Source of the DNA: Streptomyces sp. RFCAC02
GTDB taxonomy: Bacteria; Actinomycetota; Actinomycetes; Streptomycetales; Streptomycetaceae
Length of the DNA stretch: 64,000 nt
NCBI RefSeq assembly: GCF_004193175.1
Contig: NZ_SAUH01000001.1
Coordinates: 4,621,501-4,685,500 of the forward strand
Reading direction: 5' to 3'
Part shown: in pieces, positions 12,881 through 21,455 of the stretch
Layout of the letters: each line of letters begins with the position of its first letter
How positions within the stretch are numbered: position 1 is the first letter of the stretch
Translations under genes and position numbers: made by a program
The notes under the pieces: model-generated
Told to the model about the DNA's origin: nothing
Database searches by the model: none
The model's input: the letters and a program-made list of their open reading frames with translations, nothing else

Positions 12881-13526
12881 GTGCATCGTTCTACGACCGC
12901 TCCCGACGGGCGCGGTCATACCGGCCCCGCAGCCGCTGTGCATCGTTGTACCGGGCCGGCCTCCGGCCACGAGTGGCTGGCGGCGGGACGGCGCTTCCGT
13001 GTCCCGGGGCGGTGGGGCACCGTCGCGCGGCGGACCCGGCCCGTGCATCGTTCTACCGCGGCCTCGGGCGGGTTCGGACGCGGTCACCGCAAGGCGGAGT
13101 TGTAGGCGCCCCGCGGTCGTTGTGCATCGTTGTACCGGCTCGGTGGTGGTGCGTTCGGGGAGTCGGGTCCCGGCAGGTGCATCGTTGTACGGGCGGCTTG
13201 GGAGTCTTCCCCGGTGGGCGGGCGGTTCCGCTGGCTGTGGTTCCGTTCCGTGGATCGTTCTACCGCGGCCTCGGACGGGTTCGGACGCGGTCACCGCAAG
13301 GCGGAGCTGTGGGCGCCCCGCGGTCGTTGTGCATCGTTGTACCGGCTCGGTGGTGGTGCGTTCGGGGAGTCGGGTCCCGGCAGGTGCATCGTTGTACGGG
13401 TGGCTTGGGTGTCTTCCCCGGTGGGCGGGCGGTTCCGCTGGCTGTGGTTCCGTTCCGTGGATCGTTCTACCGCCGCTCGGGCGGCGGGTCGGACGCCCAT
13501 GACGCGGTCGTGGTGCATCGTTCTAC
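12881..13526 (+). repeat. Array of ten copies of GTGSATCGTTSTAC
   Basis: Copies start at 12881, 12938, 13043, 13122, 13177, 13250, 13329, 13384, 13457 and 13513, all in the same orientation. Eight read GTGCATCGTTSTAC and two (13250, 13457) read GTGGATCGTTCTAC. Position 11 is C in five copies and G in five. Start-to-start distances are 57, 105, 79, 55, 73, 79, 55, 73 and 56 bp. The intervening DNA is unrelated except where the 207-bp duplication covers it. The motif is not a palindrome and does not match DnaA, ParB or common sigma-factor sites known to me. Confidence 0.85.
13043..13456. repeat. Two tandem 207-bp direct repeats
   Basis: Unit 1 is 13043-13249 and unit 2 is 13250-13456; they differ at only a few positions. 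Each unit begins with a copy of the 14-bp motif and contains further copies at offsets 79 and 134. A third unit is started at 13457 but diverges after about 16 bp. The unit length is a multiple of three, which keeps spurious frames open across it. Confidence 0.85.
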
Positions 13527-13685
13527 GCCGGTCGGCGCGCGGCTGAGGCGGAGACCGCGGGCATCTGAGGTACCTGTGGTGAGCCGGTATGCGGCGGCTT
13601 CCCGATGTGGCGGCGGCACCTCGGACGGGAGTCTGGTGGACGTCGGGGAACGACCCCGGCACCGGACAGCCCAGGAGGCGCCGCC

Positions 13686-13907
13686 ATGCACACCGACCCG
13701 ATCCTCGTCCGCGCCCGGCTCGACGCGTTCCTCGCCGAGGCCGAGCGCGAGCGGCTCGTGTCCGCCGTCGTCCGCGCCCGCCGTGACCGGCGCCGCGCCC
13801 TCCGCCGCGCCGCGCGCGAGCGCACCGGCACGGGAAGCCGGACACCGCTCGGCCGGGCTCTGCTGGAGCTGACCCGGCTCGTCCCGCGCAGGCAGCCCGG
13901 TGCCTGA
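13686..13907 (+). CDS. Small basic protein of unknown function
   Basis: A 73-residue, arginine-rich protein (MHTDPILVRARLDAFLAEAE then repeated Arg-rich helices). It has no membrane segment and no motif I recognise. A good ribosome binding site (AGGAGGCGCCGCC) precedes the ATG at 13686. It ends 55 bp before the LuxR-type regulator gene and could be co-transcribed with it. It may form one or two amphipathic helices; DNA or RNA binding would be a guess from charge alone. Confidence 0.55.
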   Translation: MHTDPILVRARLDAFLAEAERERLVSAVVRARRDRRRALRRAARERTGTGSRTPLGRALLELTRLVPRRQPGA

Positions 13908-13962
13908 CGGCCGCGATGCCGGTCCGGTGCCGTTGTCGGACGGGTGTGCGATGCTGCGCGAC

Positions 13963-16900
13963 ATGGAGAGCAGGACGGTCAGCCCAGTGTTCATCGGACG
14001 CGGCCCCGAGCGGGCCGCGCTCGCCGACGTGCTCGCGCGGGCCGACGCGGGCCGGCCGCAGGCGGTCCTCGTCGGCGGCGAGGCGGGCGTCGGGAAGACC
14101 CGTCTGCTGGAGGAGTTCCTCGCGGACGCCCGGCGGGCCGGCGCCACGACGGCGCTTGGCGCCTGTGTCGAGGCCGGGGCGGACGGGCTGCCGTTCGCGC
14201 CCGTCGCAACCCTCCTCCGCTTCCTCAACCGCGCCCTCGGCGCGGAGCTGAGCCGGGCCACGGCCGGATCCGGCGGGGAGCTGGCCCGCCTCCTCCCCGA
14301 ACTCGCGGTGCCGGGCGAGGCGGTGCCCGCGATCCCCGCCACCGGCGAACAGGAGGCCCGCACCCGCCTGTTCGATCTCATCGCCGGCCTCCTGGAGTCC
14401 CTCGCGCAGGACCGCCTCATCGTCCTCGCCATCGAGGACCTGCACTGGTCGGACCGCTCCACCCGCGAGCTGATCGGCTACCTCGTCCGCTCCCTGCGGC
14501 AGGGGCGGCTCCTCCTGGCCATGACCTACCGCTCCGACGACCTGCACCGCCGCCACCCCCTGCGCCCGTTCCTCGCCGAACTCGACCGGCTGCCGACCGT
14601 GCGCCGCGTCGATCTCGCGCGCTTCACCCGCGACGAGGTCCGCGGCCAGCTCGCCGCCATCCGCGGCGCCGAACCGACCCGCGAGCAGCTCGACCAGGTG
14701 TTCCGCCGCTCCGAGGGCAACGCCTTCTTCGTCGAGGAGCTGGCCACCGCGCCGGACCACGCGCCGGGCGCGCTCAGCGAATCGGTCCGCGACCTGCTGC
14801 TGCTGCGGGTCGAGGGGCTGCCGGCGGCGGCGCGCCGCGTCGTCGCCGTCGCCGCGGCGGGCGGCTCGCGCGTCGAGCACGGCCTGCTGCGGGCCGTCAC
14901 CGGCCTCACCGACGACGAGCTGATCGAGGCCCTGCGCGCCGCCGTCGGCGCCCATGTCCTGCGCGCGGGCCACGACGAGACGTACACCTTCCGGCACGCG
15001 CTGCTGCGCGAGGCCGTCGACGACGATCTCCTCCCGGGCGAGCGCACCCGTCTCAGCCGCAGGTTCGCGGAGGCGCTCGAAGCCGATCCCTCCCTCGTGC
15101 ACCCGGACGAGCTGGTCGCCCGCCGCGCCGTCTACTGGTACTGCGCCAAGGACCCCGCCCGCGCCCTCCCCGCCGTGCTCGACGCGGCGCGCGGCGCGCA
15201 CCTGCGCTACGCGTACGCGGAGCAGCTCGGCCTGCTGACCCGCGCGCTGGAGCTGTGGGACGACGCGCCGCCGCAGACGCGCCGGGACCTGACGTTCGCC
15301 GAGGAGGCCGAGGCGTACCCGCTGTGCCAGTGTCCGAACGACGACCTGGCGTTCCTCGACCTGCTGGCGGAGACCGTCCTCACCGCACGCAACGCGGGCG
15401 AACCGGAGCGCGGCCTGCCCGTCGTCCGTACGGCCCTTCGCGTGCTCGACGGTCTCGCGCGCCCGCATCCGCTCCGGGCCGCGTGGTTCCTCTCCGAGCA
15501 GTCCAAGCTCCTGCGGAACTCGGGGCGCGGCACGGGTGCCGACGAGCTGGCCGCCGCGCAGGAGCTGCTGACCGGCATGCCGCCGACCCGGGTGCACGCC
15601 AAGGTGCTCGCCGAGTCCGCCGGGTGGTGCTCGGTGTTCGACGCTCGGCCGGAGAACGTGGCCGTCGCCGAGCGTGCCGTCGCGCTGGCCCGCGAGGTCG
15701 GCGACCGGGAGCTGGAGCTGGGGGCACGGCTGTGCCTCGGTGGCCTGCTCACGCAGAGCGGCCGGGGCGACGAGGGGCTTCCCCTCTTCCTCGCGGTCAT
15801 CGCGGACGCGACGCGGGAGGGCGTCGTGAACCTCTACTCCCGTACCCACCTGAACTACCAGTCCAACCTGGAGTCGGTGGGCCGCTCGCAGGACGCGCTG
15901 GCCGTGACGGAGGAGGGGCTGAGCCTGGTCCGCCGGCACGGCCTGGGCGACGGCAGGGCGTGGCTGCTGGGCAACCATTCCGACTCCCTGTTCTCGCTCG
16001 GCCGGTGGGCGGAGGCGGAGACGGCCGCGGACGAGTCGCGCTGCGCCGCCCGCACACCGGTGAGCACGGCGCTCGCCGCGCAGCGTCTCGCGCGGATCGC
16101 GCTCGCCCGGGGCGATGTCGACACGGCGCGCGCCCTGGTGGGGGAGATGCAGAAGCAGCACAACGCGTACGGCTGGGCGCCCCAGTACGCGCACCCGCTT
16201 CTCCAGTTCCGGATCGAACTGGCCGCCGCCGACGGCCTGGTCCTGGACGCCCGGTCGATCCTGGCCGCCGCGTACGCCGACCTCGGCGCGACCGGGTCCG
16301 GGAGCCACAGCTGGCCGCTGGTGGCCGCGGCGGCCGTGACGGAGTCGCAGTTCCTCGGTGTGCCGGTGGCCGCCCCCGGGCGTGCGGAGGCGATCGCCCT
16401 GGTCCGCGCCTTCGCGGCCGCCCTGCGGTGCGACTACCCGGTGTGGCAGGCGTACGCGGCCCTGGTCGAGGCGGAGCTGCTCCGGGCCGAGGGCCGGGCG
16501 TCGGCCGCCGACTGGGCCGCCGTCGCCGCCGCCTTCGACGGCCTGACGCGGCCCTGGGAGGCGGCCCGTGTCGCCGCGCGGTGGGGGGAGGCCCTGCTCG
16601 CGGAGGGGGACCGGGAGGGCGCGGCGCCGCTGCTCGCGGAGGCGTTCGGCGCGGCGCGCGAGCTGGGTGCCGCGCCGCTCGTGGCCGAGCTGGAGCGGCT
16701 GGCCCACCGGGCACGGCTGCCCGTGGCGCCGGAGCCCTCCGCCCCGCGCCGGGAGCCGGCGGGGCTCACGCCCAGGGAGCGGGAGGTCCTGACGCTGGTG
16801 GCGGCCGGCCGCAGCAACCGGCAGATAGCCGAGGAGCTGTTCATCTCGCCGAAGACGGCGAGTGTCCACGTGTCCAACATCCTGGCGAAGCTGGAGGTGT

Positions 16901-16980
16901 CGGGCCGGGGGGAGGCGGCGGCGGTGGCGCACCGCCTCGGCCTCGTCGCGACGGCGGAGCCGATCGTCCCGGTCCACTGA
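13963..16980 (+). CDS. Large ATP-binding LuxR-family transcriptional regulator (LAL type)
   Basis: A 1005-residue regulator. The N-terminal AAA-type ATPase has Walker A GEAGVGKT near residue 38 and Walker B LIVLAIEDLHWSD. A long helical, probably TPR-like middle follows. A C-terminal LuxR helix-turn-helix (LTPREREVLTLVAAGRSN and SPKTASVHVSNILAKLEV) is near residues 935-1000. LAL regulators often control carbohydrate use or secondary metabolism; the target here is unknown. The ATG at 13963 gives the usual FIGRGPERAAL start; an upstream ATG at 13951 is possible. The nearest genes downstream are on the other strand. Confidence 0.92.
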   Translation: MESRTVSPVFIGRGPERAALADVLARADAGRPQAVLVGGEAGVGKTRLLEEFLADARRAGATTALGACVEAGADGLPFAPVATLLRFLNRALGAELSRATAGSGGELARLLPELAVPGEAVPAIPATGEQEARTRLFDLIAGLLESLAQDRLIVLAIEDLHWSDRSTRELIGYLVRSLRQGRLLLAMTYRSDDLHRRHPLRPFLAELDRLPTVRRVDLARFTRDEVRGQLAAIRGAEPTREQLDQVFRRSEGNAFFVEELATAPDHAPGALSESVRDLLLLRVEGLPAAARRVVAVAAAGGSRVEHGLLRAVTGLTDDELIEALRAAVGAHVLRAGHDETYTFRHALLREAVDDDLLPGERTRLSRRFAEALEADPSLVHPDELVARRAVYWYCAKDPARALPAVLDAARGAHLRYAYAEQLGLLTRALELWDDAPPQTRRDLTFAEEAEAYPLCQCPNDDLAFLDLLAETVLTARNAGEPERGLPVVRTALRVLDGLARPHPLRAAWFLSEQSKLLRNSGRGTGADELAAAQELLTGMPPTRVHAKVLAESAGWCSVFDARPENVAVAERAVALAREVGDRELELGARLCLGGLLTQSGRGDEGLPLFLAVIADATREGVVNLYSRTHLNYQSNLESVGRSQDALAVTEEGLSLVRRHGLGDGRAWLLGNHSDSLFSLGRWAEAETAADESRCAARTPVSTALAAQRLARIALARGDVDTARALVGEMQKQHNAYGWAPQYAHPLLQFRIELAAADGLVLDARSILAAAYADLGATGSGSHSWPLVAAAAVTESQFLGVPVAAPGRAEAIALVRAFAAALRCDYPVWQAYAALVEAELLRAEGRASAADWAAVAAAFDGLTRPWEAARVAARWGEALLAEGDREGAAPLLAEAFGAARELGAAPLVAELERLAHRARLPVAPEPSAPRREPAGLTPREREVLTLVAAGRSNRQIAEELFISPKTASVHVSNILAKLEVSGRGEAAAVAHRLGLVATAEPIVPVH

Positions 16981-17214
16981 CGTGCCGCGCCGCACACCGC
17001 GTCCGACGTCCTGAGTCCGGTGACCCGGCGGACGACCCCCCGGTGCGCCGGGGGAGTTCGACGACGGGCACGGCCCGGCCGCCGCACCGCGCGTCTCCGC
17101 CGGGGACGGGCGATGCGGCAGCGAGGGCGGCGCGTTCGGCGAGTTCCTCGCCTGCGGCCCGGGCGCCGTGATCGCCTCGGCGACGTCGGGGAGACCGGCC
17201 GCCCGGGGGCCGGG

Positions 17215-17862
17215 TCACCTCCGCCAGAACAGGTGGTGCGTCACGCCGCTCGGGCTGGGCACGACCTCCAGGTGGAACCGGTCGAGCAGTTCGTCGGGGG
17301 ACTCCCACAGCCGCAGCCCCGACCCGAGCTCCACCGGCGAGACCGCAACGTGCAGTGTGTCCACGAGGTCCGCGTCGAGGAACTCCCGGACGGTGGTGAC
17401 CCCGCCGCCGAGCCGGACGTCCTTGCCTCCGGCGGCCTCCCGCGCCCGCGCCAGGACCGACTCCGGATCGCCGCCGACGAAGTGGAACGTCGTGTCGGAG
17501 AGCGTGAACGAAGGACGCTCGTGGTGCGTCATGACGAACACCGGGGTGTGGAACGGCGGTTCGTCGCCCCACCAGCCGCGCCACTCGTGGTCCTTCCAGG
17601 GGCCGCGGTGGGGGGAGAACTTGTTGCGGCCCATGATCTCGGCGCCGATGTTGTGCGTGAAGTCCCGAGTGAAGTAGTCGTCGAGGCCCCGGCTCCCCCC
17701 GGAGTCGGTGCGCCCGGGCCAGCTCGCCGTGGCTCCGGCCCAGGACAGCAGCTTCCCCGGATCCACGGCGTGGCCGAACGGATTCTCGAGACTCTGGCCC
17801 TCACCCGCGCCGATCCCGTCACGCGAAACGCTGAAGTTCTGGACCCTCAACAGCTGGGGCAC
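17215..17862 (-). CDS. RibD C-terminal/dihydrofolate reductase-fold family protein
   Basis: A 215-residue protein of the RibD_C group, which includes riboflavin reductases and many uncharacterised DHFR-fold oxidoreductases. Typical features are LRVQNFSVSRDG at the start, IGAEIMGRNKF, DVRLGGGVTTVREFLDADLVD and the final TLHVAVSPVELGSG. The GTG at 17862 was chosen because AGGAGG lies 6 bp upstream of it, whereas the ATG at 17886 has none. It stands alone between convergent or separate units, and its substrate is not known. Confidence 0.85.
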   Translation of the reverse strand: MPQLLRVQNFSVSRDGIGAGEGQSLENPFGHAVDPGKLLSWAGATASWPGRTDSGGSRGLDDYFTRDFTHNIGAEIMGRNKFSPHRGPWKDHEWRGWWGDEPPFHTPVFVMTHHERPSFTLSDTTFHFVGGDPESVLARAREAAGGKDVRLGGGVTTVREFLDADLVDTLHVAVSPVELGSGLRLWESPDELLDRFHLEVVPSPSGVTHHLFWRR

Positions 17863-17969
17863 TTGTTCCTCCTGTGGTGTCGGCAACGGTGGGAGGACTC
17901 GCCCGGCGGCGGAAACTCATCGCCGCCACCCCGCACCGTCGTCACCGCGCGGCCGGCCACCGGCCGGTC

Positions 17970-19190
17970 CTACGTCACGCGGAGCCGCAGGATCCGGTCG
18001 TCGCCGTCCTCCGGAGTGCCCCGGCTGTCCGTCTCGTTCGTGACCAGCAGGAGTTCGTCGTCACCCACCGGCACGACGGTCCGCAGCCGGCCGAACTCGC
18101 CCACGAGGAACGCCGCCGGATCCGCCACCGGTCCGCTGCCGTCGAGCGGCACCCGCCACAGCCGCTCGCCGCGCAGGCCCGCCACCCACAGCGAGCCGCC
18201 CTGGAACGCCAGACCGCTCGGTGACGCCTCCGCCGGCGGCCACTGCTCGACCGGGTCCACACGGCCGTCGTCCGCGCCGCCGCGTCCCTCGTGGTCCGGC
18301 CAGCCGTGATCGCCGCCCGGCTCGACGAGGTTCAGCTCGTCCCAGGTGTCGTCGCCCAGTTCGGTGGCCCACAGCCGGCCGGCGGAGTCCCAGGCGAGGC
18401 CCTGCACGTTGCGGTGGCCGGACGAGTAGACGTGGCTGTCCGGATCGGGGTTGTCGGCCGGCGGTTCCCCCGTGGCGGGGTCGATGCGCAGGATCTTGCC
18501 CGCCAGGGAGTCCGGGTCCTGGGACAGCCGGCCGGTGTTGTCCGTGTCGCCGGTCGATGCGTAGAGCATCCCGTCCGGGCCGAACGCCAGGGCACCGCCG
18601 TCATGGATGATCTCGCCCCGGGGGATGCCCGTGAGCACCTCGTCCACCTGTGTCAGCCGCTCCCCGGACGGCGCGGACGGGTCGTGCGCGAGGGCGACGA
18701 CACGGTTGTCCTCCGCCGTGGTGACGTACGCGTACAGCAGCCCGGAGTCCGCGAAGTCGGGGGCGAGCGCCAGGCCGAGAAGGCCGCCCTCGCCCTCGCC
18801 GTCCGCCACGTCCGGGACCGTGCCGGCCAGGGTCGTCGTGCCCGTGCCGACCGCGACGTGCCGCACCTCCCCGCTGTCCCGCGCCCCCACCAGCAGATCG
18901 CCGTCGGGAAGGACGACCAGGCCCCACGGCGAGTCGAGCCCGCTCGCCACCGTCTCGACCACGTCGGCCGATCCCTCGGCGGGCGCGGCCTCGGAAGTCC
19001 CCCGGGGCGTCTCGCCCTCCCCGCCGGGCGGTTCGGGCTCCGCGGACCCCGACGGTCCACCGGGCGACGCCGACGCGCTGCCGCCGCCCCCGTCACCGTC
19101 GTCCGACGAACAGCCGGCGAGCAGCAGGGCCAGCGCCATGACGGCGGCCCCCGCGGCCGGTGCCTTCCCGTTCACGGTGCCACGGCGCAT
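17970..19190 (-). CDS. PQQ-type glucose/sorbosone dehydrogenase, secreted lipoprotein
   Basis: A 406-residue predicted lipoprotein. A signal peptide ends in the lipobox LLLAGCSS near residue 27. A Gly/Ser/Pro/Glu-rich linker follows to about residue 75. The six-bladed propeller of the GSDH family then begins at LDSPWGLVVLPDGDLLVG, with GGLLGLALAPDF, HDGGALAFGPDGMLY, SGHRNVQGLAWD and ELNLVEPGGDHGWP. It probably oxidises a sugar or aldose outside the membrane. The ATG at 19190 follows GGAGGTGGAGACG. It lies 68 bp behind the aldo/keto reductase gene, likely in the same transcript. Confidence 0.92.
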   Translation of the reverse strand: MRRGTVNGKAPAAGAAVMALALLLAGCSSDDGDGGGGSASASPGGPSGSAEPEPPGGEGETPRGTSEAAPAEGSADVVETVASGLDSPWGLVVLPDGDLLVGARDSGEVRHVAVGTGTTTLAGTVPDVADGEGEGGLLGLALAPDFADSGLLYAYVTTAEDNRVVALAHDPSAPSGERLTQVDEVLTGIPRGEIIHDGGALAFGPDGMLYASTGDTDNTGRLSQDPDSLAGKILRIDPATGEPPADNPDPDSHVYSSGHRNVQGLAWDSAGRLWATELGDDTWDELNLVEPGGDHGWPDHEGRGGADDGRVDPVEQWPPAEASPSGLAFQGGSLWVAGLRGERLWRVPLDGSGPVADPAAFLVGEFGRLRTVVPVGDDELLLVTNETDSRGTPEDGDDRILRLRVT

Positions 19191-19258
19191 CGTCTCCACC
19201 TCCGGTGTGCGCGCTACCCCGCCGGGCGCCCCCGCAATCCGGTCGTGCGCCGGCGCGG

Positions 19259-20281
19259 TCACTCCCAGGACGCGCGGGCGGCCGGCAGCGCGCCGATCTC
19301 CGCCAGGTCCCGCGCCGTCAGGTCGAGGTCGGCGGCCGCCGCGTTCTCCACCGCCCAGCGGGCCTTCTTCGTGCCGGGGACCGGGACGAGATGGCGTCCC
19401 CGCGCGAGCAGCCACGCCAGCGCCACCTGCGCCGGCGTGCTCCCGGGGTGCCGCGCGGCGACCCGGCGCAGCCCCGCCACCACCGGCTGGTTCGCCGCCA
19501 TCATCTCCGCCGTGAACCGCGGGTGGCGCGCGCGCAGGTCGTCCGGCTCGAAACCGCCGCCCGGCACCAGCGTGCCGGTCAGGAAGCCGCTGCCCAGCGG
19601 CATCGCGGCGAGGAACCCGATGCCCCGCGCGTCGCACCACGGCACGAGACCGGCCAGCGCGCCGGGCGCCCACACCGACAGTTCGGCCTGCACCGCGCTC
19701 ACCGGGAACACCTGCTGCACGCGCGTCAGCAGCCGGAGTGTCCCCGCGTACGGCGCCCCGTCGTCGCCGCCCCCACCGCCCCGGCGCGCACGCGGGTCCC
19801 GCCCGCCGTCGTCCAGGGCGCACACGCCCAGCGCGCGCACCTTGCCCGCACGCACCAGGTCCGCCATCGCGCCCCACGTCTCCTCGACCGGCACCTCGGG
19901 GTCCACGCGATGGAGCTGGTAGAGGTCGATCACATCGGTCCCGAGCCGCCGCAGCGACGCGTCGCACGCCCGCCGGACGTACGCGGGCCGGCCGTTCGCC
20001 ACCATGTGCTGCTCGCCCACCAGCAGCCCGCACTTCGTCGCGACGACGACCTCGTCCCGCCGCCGGCGCAGCACCCGGCCGAGCAGCAGCTCGTTCGTGA
20101 ACGGCCCGTACATGTCGGCCGTGTCCAGCAGCGAGCACCCCGCGTCCAGCGCGGCGCCGATCGCGCGCAGCGACGCCTCCCTGTCCCGTTCGGACGCCGA
20201 GTAGCCCCAGCTCATCGGCATGCAGCCGAGACCTATGGCGCCCACCCGCAGGGACGACGCCCCCAACGTCCTGTACCGCAC
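19259..20281 (-). CDS. Aldo/keto reductase
   Basis: A 340-residue NADPH-dependent reductase. The catalytic tetrad is visible: Asp and Tyr in LLDTADMYG, Lys in VVVATKCGL, His in LYQLHRVDPE. A glycine/aspartate-rich stretch (DDGGRDPRARRGGGGGDDG) interrupts the usual fold around residue 170 and is probably a disordered loop. The GTG at 20281 follows GGAAGGAACGG and starts the protein at VRYRTLGASSLRVGAIGLG. The gene is divergent from the hydroxyacid dehydrogenase and upstream of the PQQ-type dehydrogenase. Confidence 0.9.
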   Translation of the reverse strand: MRYRTLGASSLRVGAIGLGCMPMSWGYSASERDREASLRAIGAALDAGCSLLDTADMYGPFTNELLLGRVLRRRRDEVVVATKCGLLVGEQHMVANGRPAYVRRACDASLRRLGTDVIDLYQLHRVDPEVPVEETWGAMADLVRAGKVRALGVCALDDGGRDPRARRGGGGGDDGAPYAGTLRLLTRVQQVFPVSAVQAELSVWAPGALAGLVPWCDARGIGFLAAMPLGSGFLTGTLVPGGGFEPDDLRARHPRFTAEMMAANQPVVAGLRRVAARHPGSTPAQVALAWLLARGRHLVPVPGTKKARWAVENAAAADLDLTARDLAEIGALPAARASWE

Positions 20282-20341
20282 CTGAACGCCGTTCCTTCCG
20301 CTGCCTCCGCCCCGCCGGGCAGCCCGTCGCACCCCCGGTCA

Positions 20342-20347
20342 TAGCCT
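20342..20347 (+). promoter_or_regulatory. Probable -10 box of a leaderless promoter
   Basis: TAGCCT ends 6 bp before the ATG at 20354, the distance expected for a leaderless transcript. No Shine-Dalgarno sequence precedes that ATG. Confidence 0.45.
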
Positions 20348-20353
20348 GGCGGC

Positions 20354-21310
20354 ATGACCACACCGGAAGTCTGGCTGCCCTTCCCGCCCGCCGAGCTGGG
20401 ACCCCTGCCCGAGCGGCTCGCCTACCACCACTGGGACGGGACCGGCGAGTTCCCCGCGGACCCGGCCCGCTGCGCGTTCTACGTGGTCCCGTACCTGATG
20501 GGACAGGAAGTCGCCCTCCGGCCGCTGCCCGCGATGACGGGGGTGCGCGTCGTCCAGACGCTCACCGCAGGGATCGACCATATGTTGCCCGGCCTCGACC
20601 TCCTGCCCCCGGGGGCACACCTGTGCAACGCGGGTCCCCTCCACAACACCAGCACCGCCGAACTCGCCCTCGCCCTCACCCTCGCCGCCCTGCGCGACAT
20701 CCCCGGCGCCGTCCGCGCCCAGGACGAGGGCCGCTGGGAGCAGTCGTTCCACACCTCGCTCGCCGACCGCACGGTCCTCATCGTCGGGTACGGCGGGATC
20801 GGTGCCGCGATCGAGGACCGGCTGCTGCCGTTCGAGCCGGCCGAGGTGCTGCGCGTCGCCGGCCGCGCCAGGACGGTCGCCCGCGGCCCCGTCCACGCCA
20901 CCGCCGACCTGCCGGGCCTGCTCCCGGCCGCCGACGTGGTGATCCTCGCCACGCCGCTCACCGACAGCACCCGGGGCATGGTGGACGCCGCCTTCCTGGC
21001 GCGCATGCGGGACGGCGCGCTTCTGGTGAACGTGGGCCGCGGGCCGGTCGTGGACACGGCGGCCCTGTTCGCCGAGACCACGCGGGGCCGCCTGCGCGCC
21101 GCCCTCGACGTCACCGACCCGGAGCCGCTGCCCGCCGACCATCCGCTGTGGCGCGCGCCGGGCGTCCTCATCACACCCCATGTCGGCGGCCCCAGCACGG
21201 CGTTCCGGCCGCGCGCGGAGCGCGTCCTGCGCGACCAGCTGGAACGGTTCGCCGCCGGCGAGCCCCTGCGGTACGTCATGGTCACGGCGCCCGGGACCGC
21301 CGCGGACTGA
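20354..21310 (+). CDS. D-isomer-specific 2-hydroxyacid dehydrogenase
   Basis: A 318-residue NAD(P)-dependent dehydrogenase. The Rossmann motif VGYGGIGAAIE is near residue 145. The catalytic Arg is in NVGRGPVVD, and a His is in ITPHVGGPS. It resembles the GhrA/SerA-like superfamily, but the substrate is unknown. It is too short to carry an ACT domain, unlike SerA in this window. It lies immediately upstream of the cdgC-like gene, as a same-strand neighbour separated by 145 bp that includes an AGTGA-type repeat. Confidence 0.9.
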   Translation: MTTPEVWLPFPPAELGPLPERLAYHHWDGTGEFPADPARCAFYVVPYLMGQEVALRPLPAMTGVRVVQTLTAGIDHMLPGLDLLPPGAHLCNAGPLHNTSTAELALALTLAALRDIPGAVRAQDEGRWEQSFHTSLADRTVLIVGYGGIGAAIEDRLLPFEPAEVLRVAGRARTVARGPVHATADLPGLLPAADVVILATPLTDSTRGMVDAAFLARMRDGALLVNVGRGPVVDTAALFAETTRGRLRAALDVTDPEPLPADHPLWRAPGVLITPHVGGPSTAFRPRAERVLRDQLERFAAGEPLRYVMVTAPGTAAD

Positions 21311-21361
21311 CCCCGGCGCACCGCCCCACCGCGCCGCGTACGCCCGTCCACCGCTCCATCG

Positions 21362-21397
21362 GTCACTTTCAGTGAGACGACTATGTCGCTGAGTGAC
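21362..21397. promoter_or_regulatory. AGTGA/TCACT repeat cluster upstream of the cdgC-like gene
   Basis: TCACTTTCAGTGA is an exact inverted repeat at 21363-21375, and a third AGTGA lies at 21392-21396. The half-sites resemble those of BldD, the c-di-GMP-responsive developmental repressor, but the arms face outward rather than as AGTGA...TCACC. It is a candidate operator only. Confidence 0.4.
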
Positions 21398-21455
21398 TGT
21401 TCTGGTGTATCGTCCGTTCGGGGGCGAACCCGGACGAGAGGGGGGCGGCACGCAT

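Larger units (their letters stand above)
12848..13685. other. Intergenic region with no convincing gene, filled by a short-motif array
   Basis: About 840 bp lie between the gat terminator and the next gene. Reading frames here are open only because the DNA is GC-rich and contains a duplicated 207-bp unit; their products are repetitive, Arg/Gly/Cys-rich and without domains. The main content is ten copies of a 14-bp motif (separate entry). The last 150 bp should contain the promoter of the small gene at 13686, though no clear hexamers are seen. Confidence 0.7.

Noticed and set aside
12881..13526. CRISPR array
   Set aside because: Repeats are only 14 bp, spacing is irregular (55 to 105 bp), part of the spacers is duplicated, and no cas genes are in the window.
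12946..13872. Long plus-strand frame across the motif array, with an apparently repetitive protein
   Set aside because: Its repeats are simply the 207-bp DNA duplication read in frame; amino acid content (Arg, Cys, Trp, Gly rich) and lack of a ribosome binding site or domain argue against coding, and it runs on into the frame of an established gene.
16981..17214. Possible gene remnant between the LuxR-type regulator and the RibD-like gene
   Set aside because: A short open stretch (around 17046-17200) has coding-like composition, but no start, no domain and no counterpart I recognise.
17970..20363. Single 797-residue protein covering both the PQQ-type dehydrogenase and the DNA opposite the aldo/keto reductase
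   Set aside because: The dehydrogenase has a clear lipoprotein signal peptide and ribosome binding site at 19190; the upstream part of the frame is antisense-like and overlaps the real reductase gene.
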